The position numbers and the translations under genes were made by a program. Below the pieces are notes generated by a model. It had not been told where the DNA came from. It made no database searches and was given only the letters and a program-made list of their open reading frames with translations. Shown piece by piece: positions 11,961 through 21,428 of a stretch of DNA of 64,000 bases. This DNA comes from Avena insularis (taxonomy: Eukaryota > Streptophyta > Magnoliopsida > Poales > Poaceae): contig CM042685.1 of assembly GCA_023614405.1 (NCBI GenBank), positions 187,708,257 through 187,772,256 of the forward strand. The letters are read 5' to 3'. Position 1 is the first letter of the stretch; each line of letters begins with the position of its first letter.

Positions 11961-13053
11961 GCTGCGTCCAACCCGCCGAAGGACGCAAGATCCTCCACGA
12001 CATCCACTCCGGTGACTGCGGCCACCACGCCGGCACCCGCTCTCTTGTCGCCAAGGCTATGCGACATGGATTCTACTGGCCCACCGCACACGCCGACGCT
12101 GTCGACATTGTCCAGCGCCGGTGCCGGCAATCGCCAACCAGACGCACGTGCCGAGCTCAGCGCTCAAAACAATCCCCATCACCTGGCCATTCGCCGTATG
12201 GGGCATGGACATGGTGGGCCCCTTCAAGAAGGCTCCCTCCGGCTACACCCACCTCCTGGTCGCAGTCGACAAATTCACAAAGTGGGTGGAGGCCAAGCCA
12301 GTCCGGAAATGCGACGGGAAGACCGCCACGAAATTCCTACGCGAGCTCATATATCGCTACGGGTTCCCCAACAGCATCATCACGGACAACGGCACCAACT
12401 TCGCCAAAGGAGCCATGGCCGAGTTCTGCGAGGAACACCACATCCGGCTAGACCTGGCGTCATTCGCCCACCCGGAGTCCAACGGACAAGCCGAACGAGC
12501 CAATCAGAGCATCCTCCACAGCCTGAAGCCGCGACTCCAAGTACCACTCGAGCGCACCGCCGGGTGCTGGGTCAAGGAGCTACCCTCCGTAATCTGGGGC
12601 ATCCGCACCTCGGTCAACAGGCCGACAGGGTTCACCCCCTTCTTCATGGTCTACGGCGCCGAGGCAGTCATGCCCACCGACCTCGAGCACGACTCGCCGT
12701 GGGTCATCCACTACACGGAGACCGCAAACGAGCTCGCCCGCCAAAACGGGGTCGATCAACTCGACGAGGCACGTGACCTGGCTCGGTCACGCACCGCTAT
12801 CAACCAGCAGGGACTCCGCCGCTACCACAGCCGGCGGGTGAAGACTCGCACCTTCCAAGAGGGCGACCTGGTGTTACGCCTCATCTAGGACAAGAAGGGC
12901 ATGCACAAGCTCTCCCCTCCGTGGGAAGGGCCATTCGCCATCGGGCGAGTACTCGGCAACGACGCCTACTACCTCATCGACGTCCGTGGGGACGGCGAAC
13001 TCGACGTCAAGCGACCATGGAACGTAAACCTCCTACGAAAGTTCTACGCCTAG
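11961..13053 (+). pseudogene. Integrase of element C
   Basis: DDE integrase that would insert the cDNA. The N-terminal HHCC zinc region is at about 12005-12125 (GHHAGTRSLVAKAM; the terminal CxxC is damaged by a frameshift near 12125). The core follows in the new frame: MDMVGPF (first D, about 12210), VAVDKFTKWVEA, IITDNGTNFAK (second D, about 12380) and the catalytic E in HPESNGQAERAN (about 12475). The C-terminal GPFAIGRVL-type region ends at TAG 13051-13053. A TAG at 12886-12888 (FLVLRLI then stop then DKKG) interrupts the same frame. No chromodomain is seen, which fits Tat rather than a chromovirus. Confidence 0.87.
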
Positions 13054-14073
13054 AACCCCACATATGTACTCTCCAGTCGCTATGAAATAAAAAGAAATGG
13101 TTACCGCAAATTGCGCCTACTCTCCATGTCTTGTGCCACTCGCACTCGTAATAACAGCGTTATGCTAACCGCAGAAGTCAACCTTTGGTACAGCGATCGG
13201 CACGGCTAAGTAGTGCGGTGCAAGGGCACTGAATCACCTCAGGCCTTGTATCGTCCATGAAAAACGCCTACCCGGAGCCCCATTGGAGTCGCCCAGCTCG
13301 ACTGATTCTACGAACCAAGACAACTGCCTACGCTTCTTACAGCAACCATGGTCCTCCGCATCCTTGACGTAGCGACTCGAACGGCTAAGTACCACGCTCG
13401 GGGACTGCAGACCAGTTCACCGCGAGCGGTCCGGGAAAACGCCAAGTAAGAGAGCATGTCCAGGACTCGCCACGCGACTGACCCCACGGGTCAGGCAGGA
13501 GTGATGCGCTCGAACTAACGCGCCAAGTCCTCACTCACCCTTGAGTCGCGACTGGAACAGCCAAGTACCACGCTCGGGGACTCGGCCACCCGACCTCGTT
13601 CGCGCATGGGAAAACAGCGAAGTACAGAGCGTTCAAGGGAGTCGCCTATCAACTGGCTCTTCGAGCCTGGGCGAGTCGACCACAATAATAAAACATCCAA
13701 AAACCACAAACAAATCACATACGAGGTAAACCCCACAAAAGGGCGGATGCGCTCGGGGACTCGTTCAAACATCAACCACAAACACATGACAAATACCAAA
13801 ATAGACACGATGTCTCATTCGTTAGCATGTTGCATTGTCTCATATTACAAAATATGCCCGCATGGCAGACCTGCCGCTAATGTTACAAGGCAAATTATCC
13901 TATTCTGCAGGCTTAGCCGACGACTCGCCAACATCCCGGCGATTGCGGATGAACGGCGTGTACGGGTTCGACGGATACATCGTCAGTTCACCCGCCATCG
14001 TCGCGCGGAAGGGCTGCTCGACCTTGAAGTCACGATGCGGCGGCTCAGGGTCGCTAGGCGCGACGACCGTCTC
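13054..14073. other. Spacer between pol and antisense gene in element C, with polypurine-tract-like motifs
   Basis: There is no convincing reading frame; those at 13541-13808 show no similarity. The motif CTCGGGGACT occurs at 13397-13406, 13573-13582 and 13752-13761. It is the same as the core of the real polypurine tract beside the 3' LTR (17797-17806). Around the first two copies a longer block of roughly 35 bases is shared (CTAAGTACCACG upstream), so this region grew partly by degenerate duplication. Confidence 0.7.
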
Positions 14074-17000
14074 CTAATACGGAAGGAGGTCGCCCATTGC
14101 CCAGACACGCTCCGAGTACGTGGCGGCGCGGTCCTGCAACTTGAGGACCTCGGAAAGCTCCACCGCGCCAGTCGACGATGGGTAGCCACTCGTCACATCG
14201 TTGATGTCGAAGTCCTCGGGGAAGTGGGCAAGCCCAAGACTAAGTGCCGTCGCCGCTCCGCGCCGAAACACCGACCGCGTCATGAACTCAACGACCGCGG
14301 GCGTCTTCTCCAAATACATCCACACCTCAACGAGGTCACTGGGAATCACTTCCGTGGGCGATATCTCTTGGAGATAGGCACGGATGCACGTCGCCGACAA
14401 CGTTGCCGAGTTGACAAGCGTGCTTACGCACTGCCGCGCGTCGAACGAGCTTGCCTCTTCCGCGCTATCGATGATGCGACCTGCGAGTAGAAGACAATAA
14501 TAAATACGGCGGATATCACAAAAGGCACAGCTACTGGCAGAGGCAGACGCACTTACCAATCAACGAGCGGGCGAGATCCGTGATGAAGCATTGAAGTGAA
14601 GTGTGGTCGTCCTGAATCCCAGCAACAAGGGCGTCCGACACCTCGCGATCCTCTTCGGCGGCTGCAATGGCGGCCTTGGCTCGCCCATCAGCCGAGCTCG
14701 CTTCTGCCTTCGCCTCCCGCAGCTCGCACTCGAGGATGGCGATCCGCTGTTCAGCAGAACTCAAAGCCGATTGCATCGCTGCCAATTCACCCGCGGGGAC
14801 AAGTCCCTGACGAGCCTCCTCTGCCTTCGCGACAACCGCCTGAAGCCCGTTGTTCGCCTCTTGGACGAGGGCCAGTTCCTTCTCCGCGCGGTGCTTCGCT
14901 GCCAATCGATCAGCCGATTCAAGCTGTAGACCCTGCACATCACCAAAAAAGGTTAATCAAAGCAAAATTCCTAAGTGCCCACCCGCTGAAATTCAGCGAG
15001 CACGCACTCGGGGACTGGCATTCAAGAAAATTCCTAAGTGCCCACCCGCTGAAATTCAGCGAGTGCGCACTCGGGGACTGGCATTCAAGAAAATTCCTAA
15101 GTGCCCACCCGCTGAAATTCAGCGAATACGCACTCGAGGACTGGATACGAAAAATAAATATAAGACACTAAAAGAATCAGGCCGTTGCAAAGCACCGACC
15201 TGATCCTCAGGGACTGGATGTACCTGGATGGCTGCTCCAAGCATGCCGTGGAGTTGTATCGCGTCCACGGAAGCGAGTAGAGCCGGCGTATGCCCACGAC
15301 GTTGGTCGACTTCAGCATCGGCGATCCCAGGAGCGTGGCTCGATGGCGAAGTTCCACTCTCCGCGGCCGCCTTGGCCATAAAGCGCGGGAAGGTCGCGAT
15401 AGAGGCACCCGCCCCAAAGGAGGTCGGCTCGTCTGTTCCAGGCAAGGGAGCGCCCTCCTTCGTGGACGCGGCCGCCTCTGTTGCGGGTCCAGCCGGTGCG
15501 GCCGCCGTGTCGTTAGAAATCGTGACGACGGTGTCACCCTTGGCCTTCTTGCCACCATCCGCAGGGACGGTGACTTCGTCCACCTTCCTCTTGCGGGAAT
15601 AATCCTCTTCGTTGACAATGGGTGGCACCTTAGCCACGGTCGGGTGACCCATCCTCTTCACTCCGGTCCTGCACATCAATCGTATAAGCAAGATAATTCA
15701 AGCGATTTTGGAATACGAAGGAAGGCGAGTGTACTCACTTGGCGACCGGGATGAAGCGCAGCCCCGTACGGAGGCCGGCTGGCTTCTCCAGTTCAGGGCC
15801 CAGTCGGCGGCTGAGCCCCATGTCCAGGACGTCGCGTGCCCAAGACACGGACGGCTTCTTCGTCGTCGAGGCTGCAACCGGAGCCTCTGTAACCTCTTCG
15901 ACAGGAGCTTCCCTGCGAGGCGAAGCCGCTACGGCAGGAGCATCCGCCAGCACCGAGACTGGGGCGAATGGCGGAGGCATCGTTGCCAGGGGCACCTCGA
16001 TGGTGGCCGTGTCCAGCGCGGCCGTCGCCGGCGGCGTCTGATCCTTGGCCTGGCTGGGGGCGTCAGAACTGCTCGCTGAATGCGGTGGCGAGGCCGGCCT
16101 TGTCGGCTTCGTCTTCGCCTTCCTCGGAGGGGCCTTCACCTCCTTTTCCTTCTTCTTCTTTTTCGATGGAGTCGCCTGGCAGCGCGAGGTGGTTTCTGGA
16201 AGCTCGTCGTCATCGTCGTGACGCTCGAGGCTTTTACTTGCCTCAAGTTCACGTTGACGCTGCCCACGGGTCTTGCGGAGCAGTGGGGCGACTTCCTCTT
16301 CGGACTCGTCGTCGCTGCCGCCTTTGTCACTCCCGGCATCGCCCTTGGCGGGAGGCGACTCGCCCACGTCCTGGACGGACGAGCTCGAGTTTTCGTCGTC
16401 CGACGGTGGGAGCCACCCTTCCACCACTTGGAATAGCTGCAATGAATACGAGATGAAGTTAGAATTACCGCGACTGCATAAACTGCGATCGCGAAGTGAA
16501 GTGATTACCGTTGGGGCTGGGCGCTTATGTGTAGGGGCGACCCGGCAAGGCCCGGTATACCGCTGGGTGATTTTCTTGATCTTTGGGATGTAGTCCTCCA
16601 GCTTCCACTCGTCGAGGCAGGCCTTCGTCGAGTCTTCCCGGCCCGTGTACTGGTACATGTAGTGCTCGCGCCGAGCTAGCGGGACGATCTGCCGCCCGAG
16701 CCAGCAGTTGTACAGGTTTATCGTCTGGAGGCCCTTCTTCTTCAGACTGCGGATGGTCTGGAGCATCTCGTCGACGACCATCCGCTGGTCGTTGGGGAGC
16801 TTGCCGACTTGGAGACGGCGCGGCTCGGACCGATTGACGGAGTACCGCGGGATCGCCGTCTCGCCCTCCGGGGTCGCCTCGGCTACGTAAAACCACGATT
16901 TCTTCTAGTCGCTCGCTGCCTTGGCGGGCAGCATCAGGTCGAAGAATGAAGCCTTTGACTTGAGCTGGAAGGTTAGGCCGCCCGCGGCCAGCATTGGGCC

Positions 17001-17370
17001 GCCCGCTTCCTTGCGGCTGATCCGTCCGTGGAACAGATCTTGCCATAGAGGGAAGTAGGGTCGGCATCCCAAGCAGCATTCGCAGAACGCCACAAAGATG
17101 GCGAGCTGCTCGATGCTATGGGGGCCCAGATCCGAAGGCTGGATCCCGTAGAAGGCGCAGAAGCGCCGGAAGAACAGGGACGTGGGGAACCCTAGCCCCC
17201 GTTCAAGATGGCTGGTGAAGCAGATGAACTCCCTCTCTCGCGGATTCGGGGTCGTCTCTCCAGCTGCGGGAATGCGCCAATGACCGGCTCAAGATCCCGG
17301 CCTCCTCGAAGGAAGCCAGCTGCGCCCTCGTGCACTTAGATCTACCCCACGGCTCGGTGGAGAGGGCCAT
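14074..17370 (-). pseudogene. Five-exon antisense gene of element C (Transposase_28-type N-terminal domain, coiled coil)
   Basis: A minus-strand gene between pol and the 3' LTR. I infer exons 17370-16509, 16436-15739, 15668-15200, 14932-14557 and 14480-14074. Every intron starts GT and ends AG, and the frame stays open across the exon joins (e.g. ARSLI joined to GRIIDSAEEA). ATG is at 17370-17368, in the context MALSTEPWGR; the stop TAG is at 14076-14074. Exon 1 resembles the plant 'putative gypsy type transposase' domain (Pfam Transposase_28): FTSHLERGLGFP, RRFCAFYGIQPSDLGP, FVAFCECCLG, KKSWFYVAEA, KACLDEWKLEDYIP. Exon 2 is acidic with a lysine-rich KKKKKEKEVK stretch, possibly nuclear. Exon 4 is Ala/Glu-rich coiled coil. 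Exon 5 is a conserved-looking C-terminal domain. A frameshift near 17282 and a TAG at 16907-16905 (replacing Trp) in exon 1 inactivate it. The function of such ORFs is unknown. Confidence 0.8.
14964..15152. repeat. Three-copy 63-bp tandem repeat within intron 3 of the antisense gene
   Basis: Units start at 14964, 15027 and 15090, exactly 63 bp apart. The first two are almost identical; the third diverges in its last third. Each holds CCCACCCGCTGAAATTCAGC (an inverted repeat around GCTGAA...TTCAGC) and a CTCGGGGACT-type motif (15007, 15070, and CTCGAGGACT at 15133). A further degenerate copy, CTCAGGGACT, lies at 15206-15215 at the exon 3 end. Confidence 0.95.
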
Positions 17371-17808
17371 GGCAGAGAGATTTGCTGGGGGTCGGGGGAT
17401 TTCAGGTCGGCTGGATCGCGATGCGAAGGGAGACGAAAGGTGCGCGCAGTCGGAGGAAATGGTGAGGAGGTGGTTCTCTGATCGCCTGCCATTCCTCTTA
17501 TATAGCGGTTGTTACCCGCCAAATTGGGGAACCGTTACCGTGCGATGATTACGCCAAAAGTTACTGTTGGATTACTCCAACGGCTAGTTTGACCATGTTT
17601 AACGGTCCAACTTCAGCCACTCGGCTCGCCGACCCAACCACTATGACAGTGTTTCGCCGACTCGACTCGCCAAAGCTGCGAGCAGTGTGATTAGTTTTTC
17701 CTTTATACAGGAGCCTGCCGTCGATTCGACTGGATGTCTACTCAGCATCCGTATGCTCTGACTGCCAGCAGCCACCTACGCCAAATCGACGACGGCCTCG
17801 GGGACTAC
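17371..17808. other. Region between antisense gene and 3' LTR of element C, with polypurine tract
   Basis: Upstream of the antisense start the DNA holds no plus-strand gene. Its end, GCCTCGGGGACTAC (17795-17808), abuts the TG of the 3' LTR and sits where the plus-strand primer must lie, so it is the polypurine tract; it is a G-rich rather than a pure purine form. Confidence 0.75.
17497..17505 (-). promoter_or_regulatory. Putative TATA box of the antisense gene
   Basis: CTATATAAG on the minus strand lies 127 bp upstream of the inferred ATG at 17370, a plausible distance for a plant promoter with a leader of about 95 bp. It is outside the 3' LTR, so it would be a promoter internal to the element. 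No expression evidence is available. Confidence 0.5.
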
Positions 17809-18293
17809 TGATGGGGATATGCCTACCGGGGTATACCCAGCAGGACGTTTCCGACTGGCCCAAGACTTGGCGAGTGGGCCTGCAAGACGGCGACTGGATT
17901 GAAGCCCAGCGAGGAACCAAGCGACTGGAAGCTGAAGGACCAGGCGAGTAGATAGGCCCAGTCGGATTAGGTTAAACGAGTACCAAAGCTTTAACTGAAT
18001 CGGTTGAGATATGTAAACCCTAGGGGAGGTGAGCCTATATAAACCTCCCTGGAGGGCGAGTAGAGATACGTTCCATCATACCCCCAAGCGACTCGCCGCC
18101 TAGCCGCCGAGCTCGCCCATTGTACCACCTCCATAATACAATCTAGCAGGAGTAGGTCTTTACCCTCCGGGGGGCCGAACACAGGTAAAACCACGAGTCT
18201 CCGCCTCATCTCATGCAGATGGCTGGCCGCCCTTGCCCCTCGTTCTACTACTCGCTGCCGATTGCAGCATATGCCGTGACCATTCCCACGACA
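17809..18293 (+). repeat. 3' LTR of element C
   Basis: This 485-bp direct repeat of 6191-6679 differs by roughly 14-16 substitutions and a few small indels, counted by eye. The TATA box is at 18036-18043. TAAGG follows at 18294-18298, matching the left flank exactly. Confidence 0.93.
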
Positions 18294-19462
18294 TAAGGTG
18301 ACTAGTTCATAGTCTTAACATGGTGTAAGCATGTGCCAAGTCAACCCAAATAAAACATCAAAGGAGAATACCACAATATCATGCTTTTGTATGCTAAAAC
18401 AACGCATGATTCTTTCAAGGTACATTAAGAAATCTCAATTGTTTGGAACAAGTCATGCTACTGAAATAATCACTAAGAATAAGGTCAAAGAAACATCTAG
18501 CATGACATGATAAAGTCTAAGACACAGTCAAAACAAGCTCCCTTTGTACCACTTAAGCATGAAACTTTCCTACTCTTCTCCAAAACCAATCAACTTATTT
18601 GAAACAAAACATGAAAGCGGGGGTCCAACTAATTTATTCGGAAAAAAAAACTAAAAACAAAACAAAGATGCTCCAAGAATAACATAAAAGTGCATGAAAC
18701 AATAAAAATGAAGTGTCTAGAAAGTGACCTGAGATTTTTATTGATGAAGAAGGGGATGCCTTGGGCATACCCAAGCTTTGACGCTTGTACCTCTTGAATA
18801 TTTATTGGGGTGACACGGGGTGGCATCCCAAAGCTTGATATTTTTTCCATTCTTCATCTCATCACATCATTATTTCCCTACACTTGAAAATTTCCTTCAT
18901 ACAAAACTTCACACAATCTTCATTAGCAACATTAGTGTATTCAAGGTAACAAGCCTTTGGGTTTAGTTTCAACACAAGTAAAAATTTCATCAAAACACAA
19001 CCTACTGTAGCACTTCCTTTTAAAATCTCAAGTGATCAAAGAGAACAAAAAAATAAACCGATAAGAGGCAAATGCAAATAATGGCAGAAATCTGTCAAAA
19101 CAGACCAGCATGTAAAAACCGGTTTTGTTGAAGACCTTATGTTGCTCAAATCTAAAAGTGTTAGATAATAACCTATGGCATAATTTCAGAAAATTACAAC
19201 TCAATACGACGTACTGGGATTTTTCACGAATTTTTACGATGAAGCACAAAAATCTGTTTCGGGACAGCAACTTCCCCAAATCTTACTTCTCTCTCATTAG
19301 AGGTTATTCTTGGCACAAAAACCACACAAAAAGGATAAGGAAAGGTTATTACATAAGTAGTAACTTCCAATACTCAACAAAAGAAAAACCTACTGAAATT
19401 AGGGTTATCTCCCAATTAGTACTTTTCTTTAACGCCTTTAAGTTAGGCACATGAAGCAAGAA
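18294..19462 (-). other. Element B interior, non-coding part downstream of protease remnant
   Basis: AT-rich and without genes. On the minus strand a pair of imperfect repeats around AAGCTTTGGGATGCC and AAGCTTGGGTATGCC (about 18760-18840) is a motif I associate with the 3' region of Triticeae Athila-like elements ('GGATGCC...CCCAAGCTT' text). The first five bases are the right TSD copy of element C. Confidence 0.7.
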
Positions 19463-19937
19463 TCAAGTATTTTTGAATGAAGAAGCATTAACATCAAATT
19501 TTTCTTTAATAGGAGGAGAAAAAGGTATCTTCTCTCTCTTCTTAGGGAAGTGTTCTATACCTTTCTTGAGTGTGAATTGATATTTAATGGTGCCTTCCTT
19601 CATATCAATAATGGCACCAACAGTTCTAAGAAAAGGTCTTCCGAAAATAATAGGACAAGAAGCATTGCATTCAACATCCAAAATATAGAAATCAATAGGT
19701 ACAAAGGCATTGTTAACCATAATAAGAACATCATTAATTAATTTTCATGAGAGGATCTGTAATGTGTTTTGTAAAAGCCATATTCATAGCACTAGCATTA
19801 GGACTTCTAGCAAGATTTTGTAGGAACATAATTACTTCAGAAATATTGCAACCATCAAGATCAAAATCAAACTTAGCATCCAAGATAGTATAACTATTGT
19901 TTCCCATATTTCTAAAAATTTCACCATTCTTGTTGGT
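19463..19937 (-). pseudogene. Protease remnant of element B
   Basis: The minus-strand frame 19720-19463 (85 codons) encodes the C-terminal part of an Athila-type retropepsin: MVNNAFVPIDFYILDVECNA, then CPIIFGRPFLRTVGA (equivalent of the ILGRP motif) and a Phe/Lys-rich tail. The catalytic D-x-G motif is missing upstream; the stretch between the gag stop and 19720 instead contains an in-phase leftover (LARSPNASAMNMAF) with a stop near 19741. So the active-site half is deleted. No RT follows: the next sequence is 3' non-coding DNA. The remnant is the last coding piece of this non-autonomous element. Confidence 0.75.
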
Positions 19938-21230
19938 TTAGGCATTGCTAGCATCAATATTGGTGTTGGTAATAGTAAAAATACTATTATTTCTAGCAAT
20001 TTCATCTTCTCTTTCCCACTTCGCATGAAATTTAGCTAACAGTCTAACATTTTCATCAATTCTAACTTGTATGGCATGAGCAGTAGCAAAGGGATTTTCC
20101 ATGGTTTCAGGTTTAGCAGCCCTTTTATTAATCAAAGAGGATTGTGCTTCAGACAAAGATAAAATATTTTTCTCAACATTCAAAAGCTTTTCCTCCATAG
20201 TTTTGTTGAAAGTAGTTTGTTTACTAATAAAGTCTTTAAGCATGAATTCAAGTTCAGAGGGAGCACTTCTATTGTTGTTGTAGGAATTTCCATAAGCATT
20301 ATTATTATTGGGAGGATATGGCCTATAATTATTATCACCAAAATTATTCCTATAGGCATTGTTGCTAAAAATTTTATTGCTAATGAAGTTCACATCAACT
20401 TGATCTTCTTGTGAAACCAAGGAGGCTAAAGGAACATTATTTGGATCAACATGAGCTTTCCCATTAACAAGCATAGACATAATGATATCGATTTTATCAC
20501 TCAAGGAGGAGGTTTCTTCAACAGAATTTACCTTCTTACCTTGTGGAGCTCTCTCAGTGTGCCATTCAGAATAGTTAACCATCATATTATCAAGGAGCTT
20601 TGTTGCAGCACCCAAAGTAATGACCATAAAGGTACCTCCAGCAGCAGAATCCAACAGATTTCTTGAAGAAAAATTTAGTCCTGCATAAAAAGTTTGGATA
20701 ATCATCCAAGCAGTCAGTCCATGAGTGGGACAATTCTTTACCAAAGATTTCATTCTTTCCCAAGCTTGAGCAACATGTTCATTATCAAGTTGTTTAAATT
20801 TCATTATTTCACTTCTCATAGATATAATCTTAGAAGGAGGATAGTATTTTCCAATAAAAGCATCTTTGCATTTAATCCAAGAATTAATACTATTTCTAGG
20901 CAAAGATAACAACCATTCTTTAGCTTTTACTCTCAAGGAGAAAGGAAACAATTTAAGCTTAATAATATATCCATATACATCCTTATATTTTTGAATCTCA
21001 CAAAGTTTAACAAAATTATTAAGGTGAGCAGCAGCGTCATGAGAACTAGCACCAGAATTTTTTTCTTTCATAACAAGATTCAGCAAGGCAGGTTTAATTT
21101 CATAAAAAGTAGCATTAGGAGCAGGTGGAGCAATAAGTGTGCAAAGGTAATCATTGTTGTTGGTTCTAGTGAAGTCACACAACTTGGTGTTTTCAGGAGT
21201 GTTCATTTTTGCAAGAGTGAAGCAAGCCAA
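19938..21230 (-). CDS. gag: gag of element B (Athila-like), 430 codons
   Basis: An uninterrupted minus-strand frame encodes a Retrotrans_gag-type capsid protein. The capsid core is at about residues 80-190: LKLFPFSLRVKAKEWLLSLP, SINSWIKCKDAFIGKYYPP, FKQLDNEHVAQAWERMKSL and HGLTAWMIIQTFYAGL. That layout (a Leu-Pro helix, then W..F...+P, then E.....W.R) is shared by Athila gag proteins. The middle is Asn-rich (NNYRPYPPNNNNAYGNS) and the C-terminal half is a predicted coiled coil (KTMEEKLLNVEKNILSLSEA). No zinc knuckle is visible. The frame opens at ATG 21230; a second ATG at 21206 (MNTPENTK) is an equally good start. It lies 173 bp inside the primer site. The protein would package RNA in trans with polymerase from an autonomous relative; the end of the frame may be a premature stop. 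Confidence 0.82.
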   Translation of the reverse strand: MACFTLAKMNTPENTKLCDFTRTNNNDYLCTLIAPPAPNATFYEIKPALLNLVMKEKNSGASSHDAAAHLNNFVKLCEIQKYKDVYGYIIKLKLFPFSLRVKAKEWLLSLPRNSINSWIKCKDAFIGKYYPPSKIISMRSEIMKFKQLDNEHVAQAWERMKSLVKNCPTHGLTAWMIIQTFYAGLNFSSRNLLDSAAGGTFMVITLGAATKLLDNMMVNYSEWHTERAPQGKKVNSVEETSSLSDKIDIIMSMLVNGKAHVDPNNVPLASLVSQEDQVDVNFISNKIFSNNAYRNNFGDNNYRPYPPNNNNAYGNSYNNNRSAPSELEFMLKDFISKQTTFNKTMEEKLLNVEKNILSLSEAQSSLINKRAAKPETMENPFATAHAIQVRIDENVRLLAKFHAKWEREDEIARNNSIFTITNTNIDASNA

Positions 21231-21402
21231 TAGAAGTAGTAACTAATTGTTTTGTGTTTTTGAAAAAGAGAAACAAGCAAACAAAATTAAGCGAAATATA
21301 TACAAAGTAAAGAGATTGGTTGTGAGAGACTCCACTTGCGAGAATCTTATTTCTCCCTGAAAGGTGATTAACGAGCAAGAAGAGATTGAGGCTGTCCTTA
21401 AC

Positions 21403-21420
21403 TCCCCGGCAACGGCGCCA
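21403..21420 (-). other. tRNA-Asp primer binding site of element B
   Basis: On the plus strand TCCCCGGCAACGGCGCCA equals the 3' end of plant nuclear tRNA-Asp including CCA, 18 of 18 by my recollection of that tRNA. It is 8 bp from the LTR end at 21429. This fixes the minus orientation of the element and makes this the 5' LTR side. It is not a tRNA gene. Confidence 0.9.
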
Positions 21421-21428
21421 GAAAATCT

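Larger units (their letters stand above)
6191..18293 (+). mobile_element. Element C: full-length Tat-lineage Gypsy retrotransposon with antisense gene
   Basis: The element is 12.1 kb with LTRs of 489 and 485 bp that begin TGATGGGG and end CCCACGACA. TAAGG is repeated exactly at 6186-6190 and 18294-18298. The order is 5' LTR, primer site, gag, protease, reverse transcriptase, RNase H, integrase, a spacer, a multi-exon gene on the opposite strand, polypurine tract and 3' LTR. Gag-pol order with integrase last, the DGGSS protease motif and an antisense ORF between pol and the 3' LTR are typical of the plant Tat lineage (RIRE2, Retand and Grande are examples). LTR divergence is roughly 3 % by eye, which suggests an insertion around one million years old. 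GC content is well above the surrounding element B. Frameshifts and stops make it inactive now. Confidence 0.93.

Noticed and set aside
21403..21420. Match to the 3' end of tRNA-Asp, considered as a tRNA gene
   Set aside because: Only the last 18 bases match and they sit at a primer-site position beside the LTR; there is no cloverleaf upstream.
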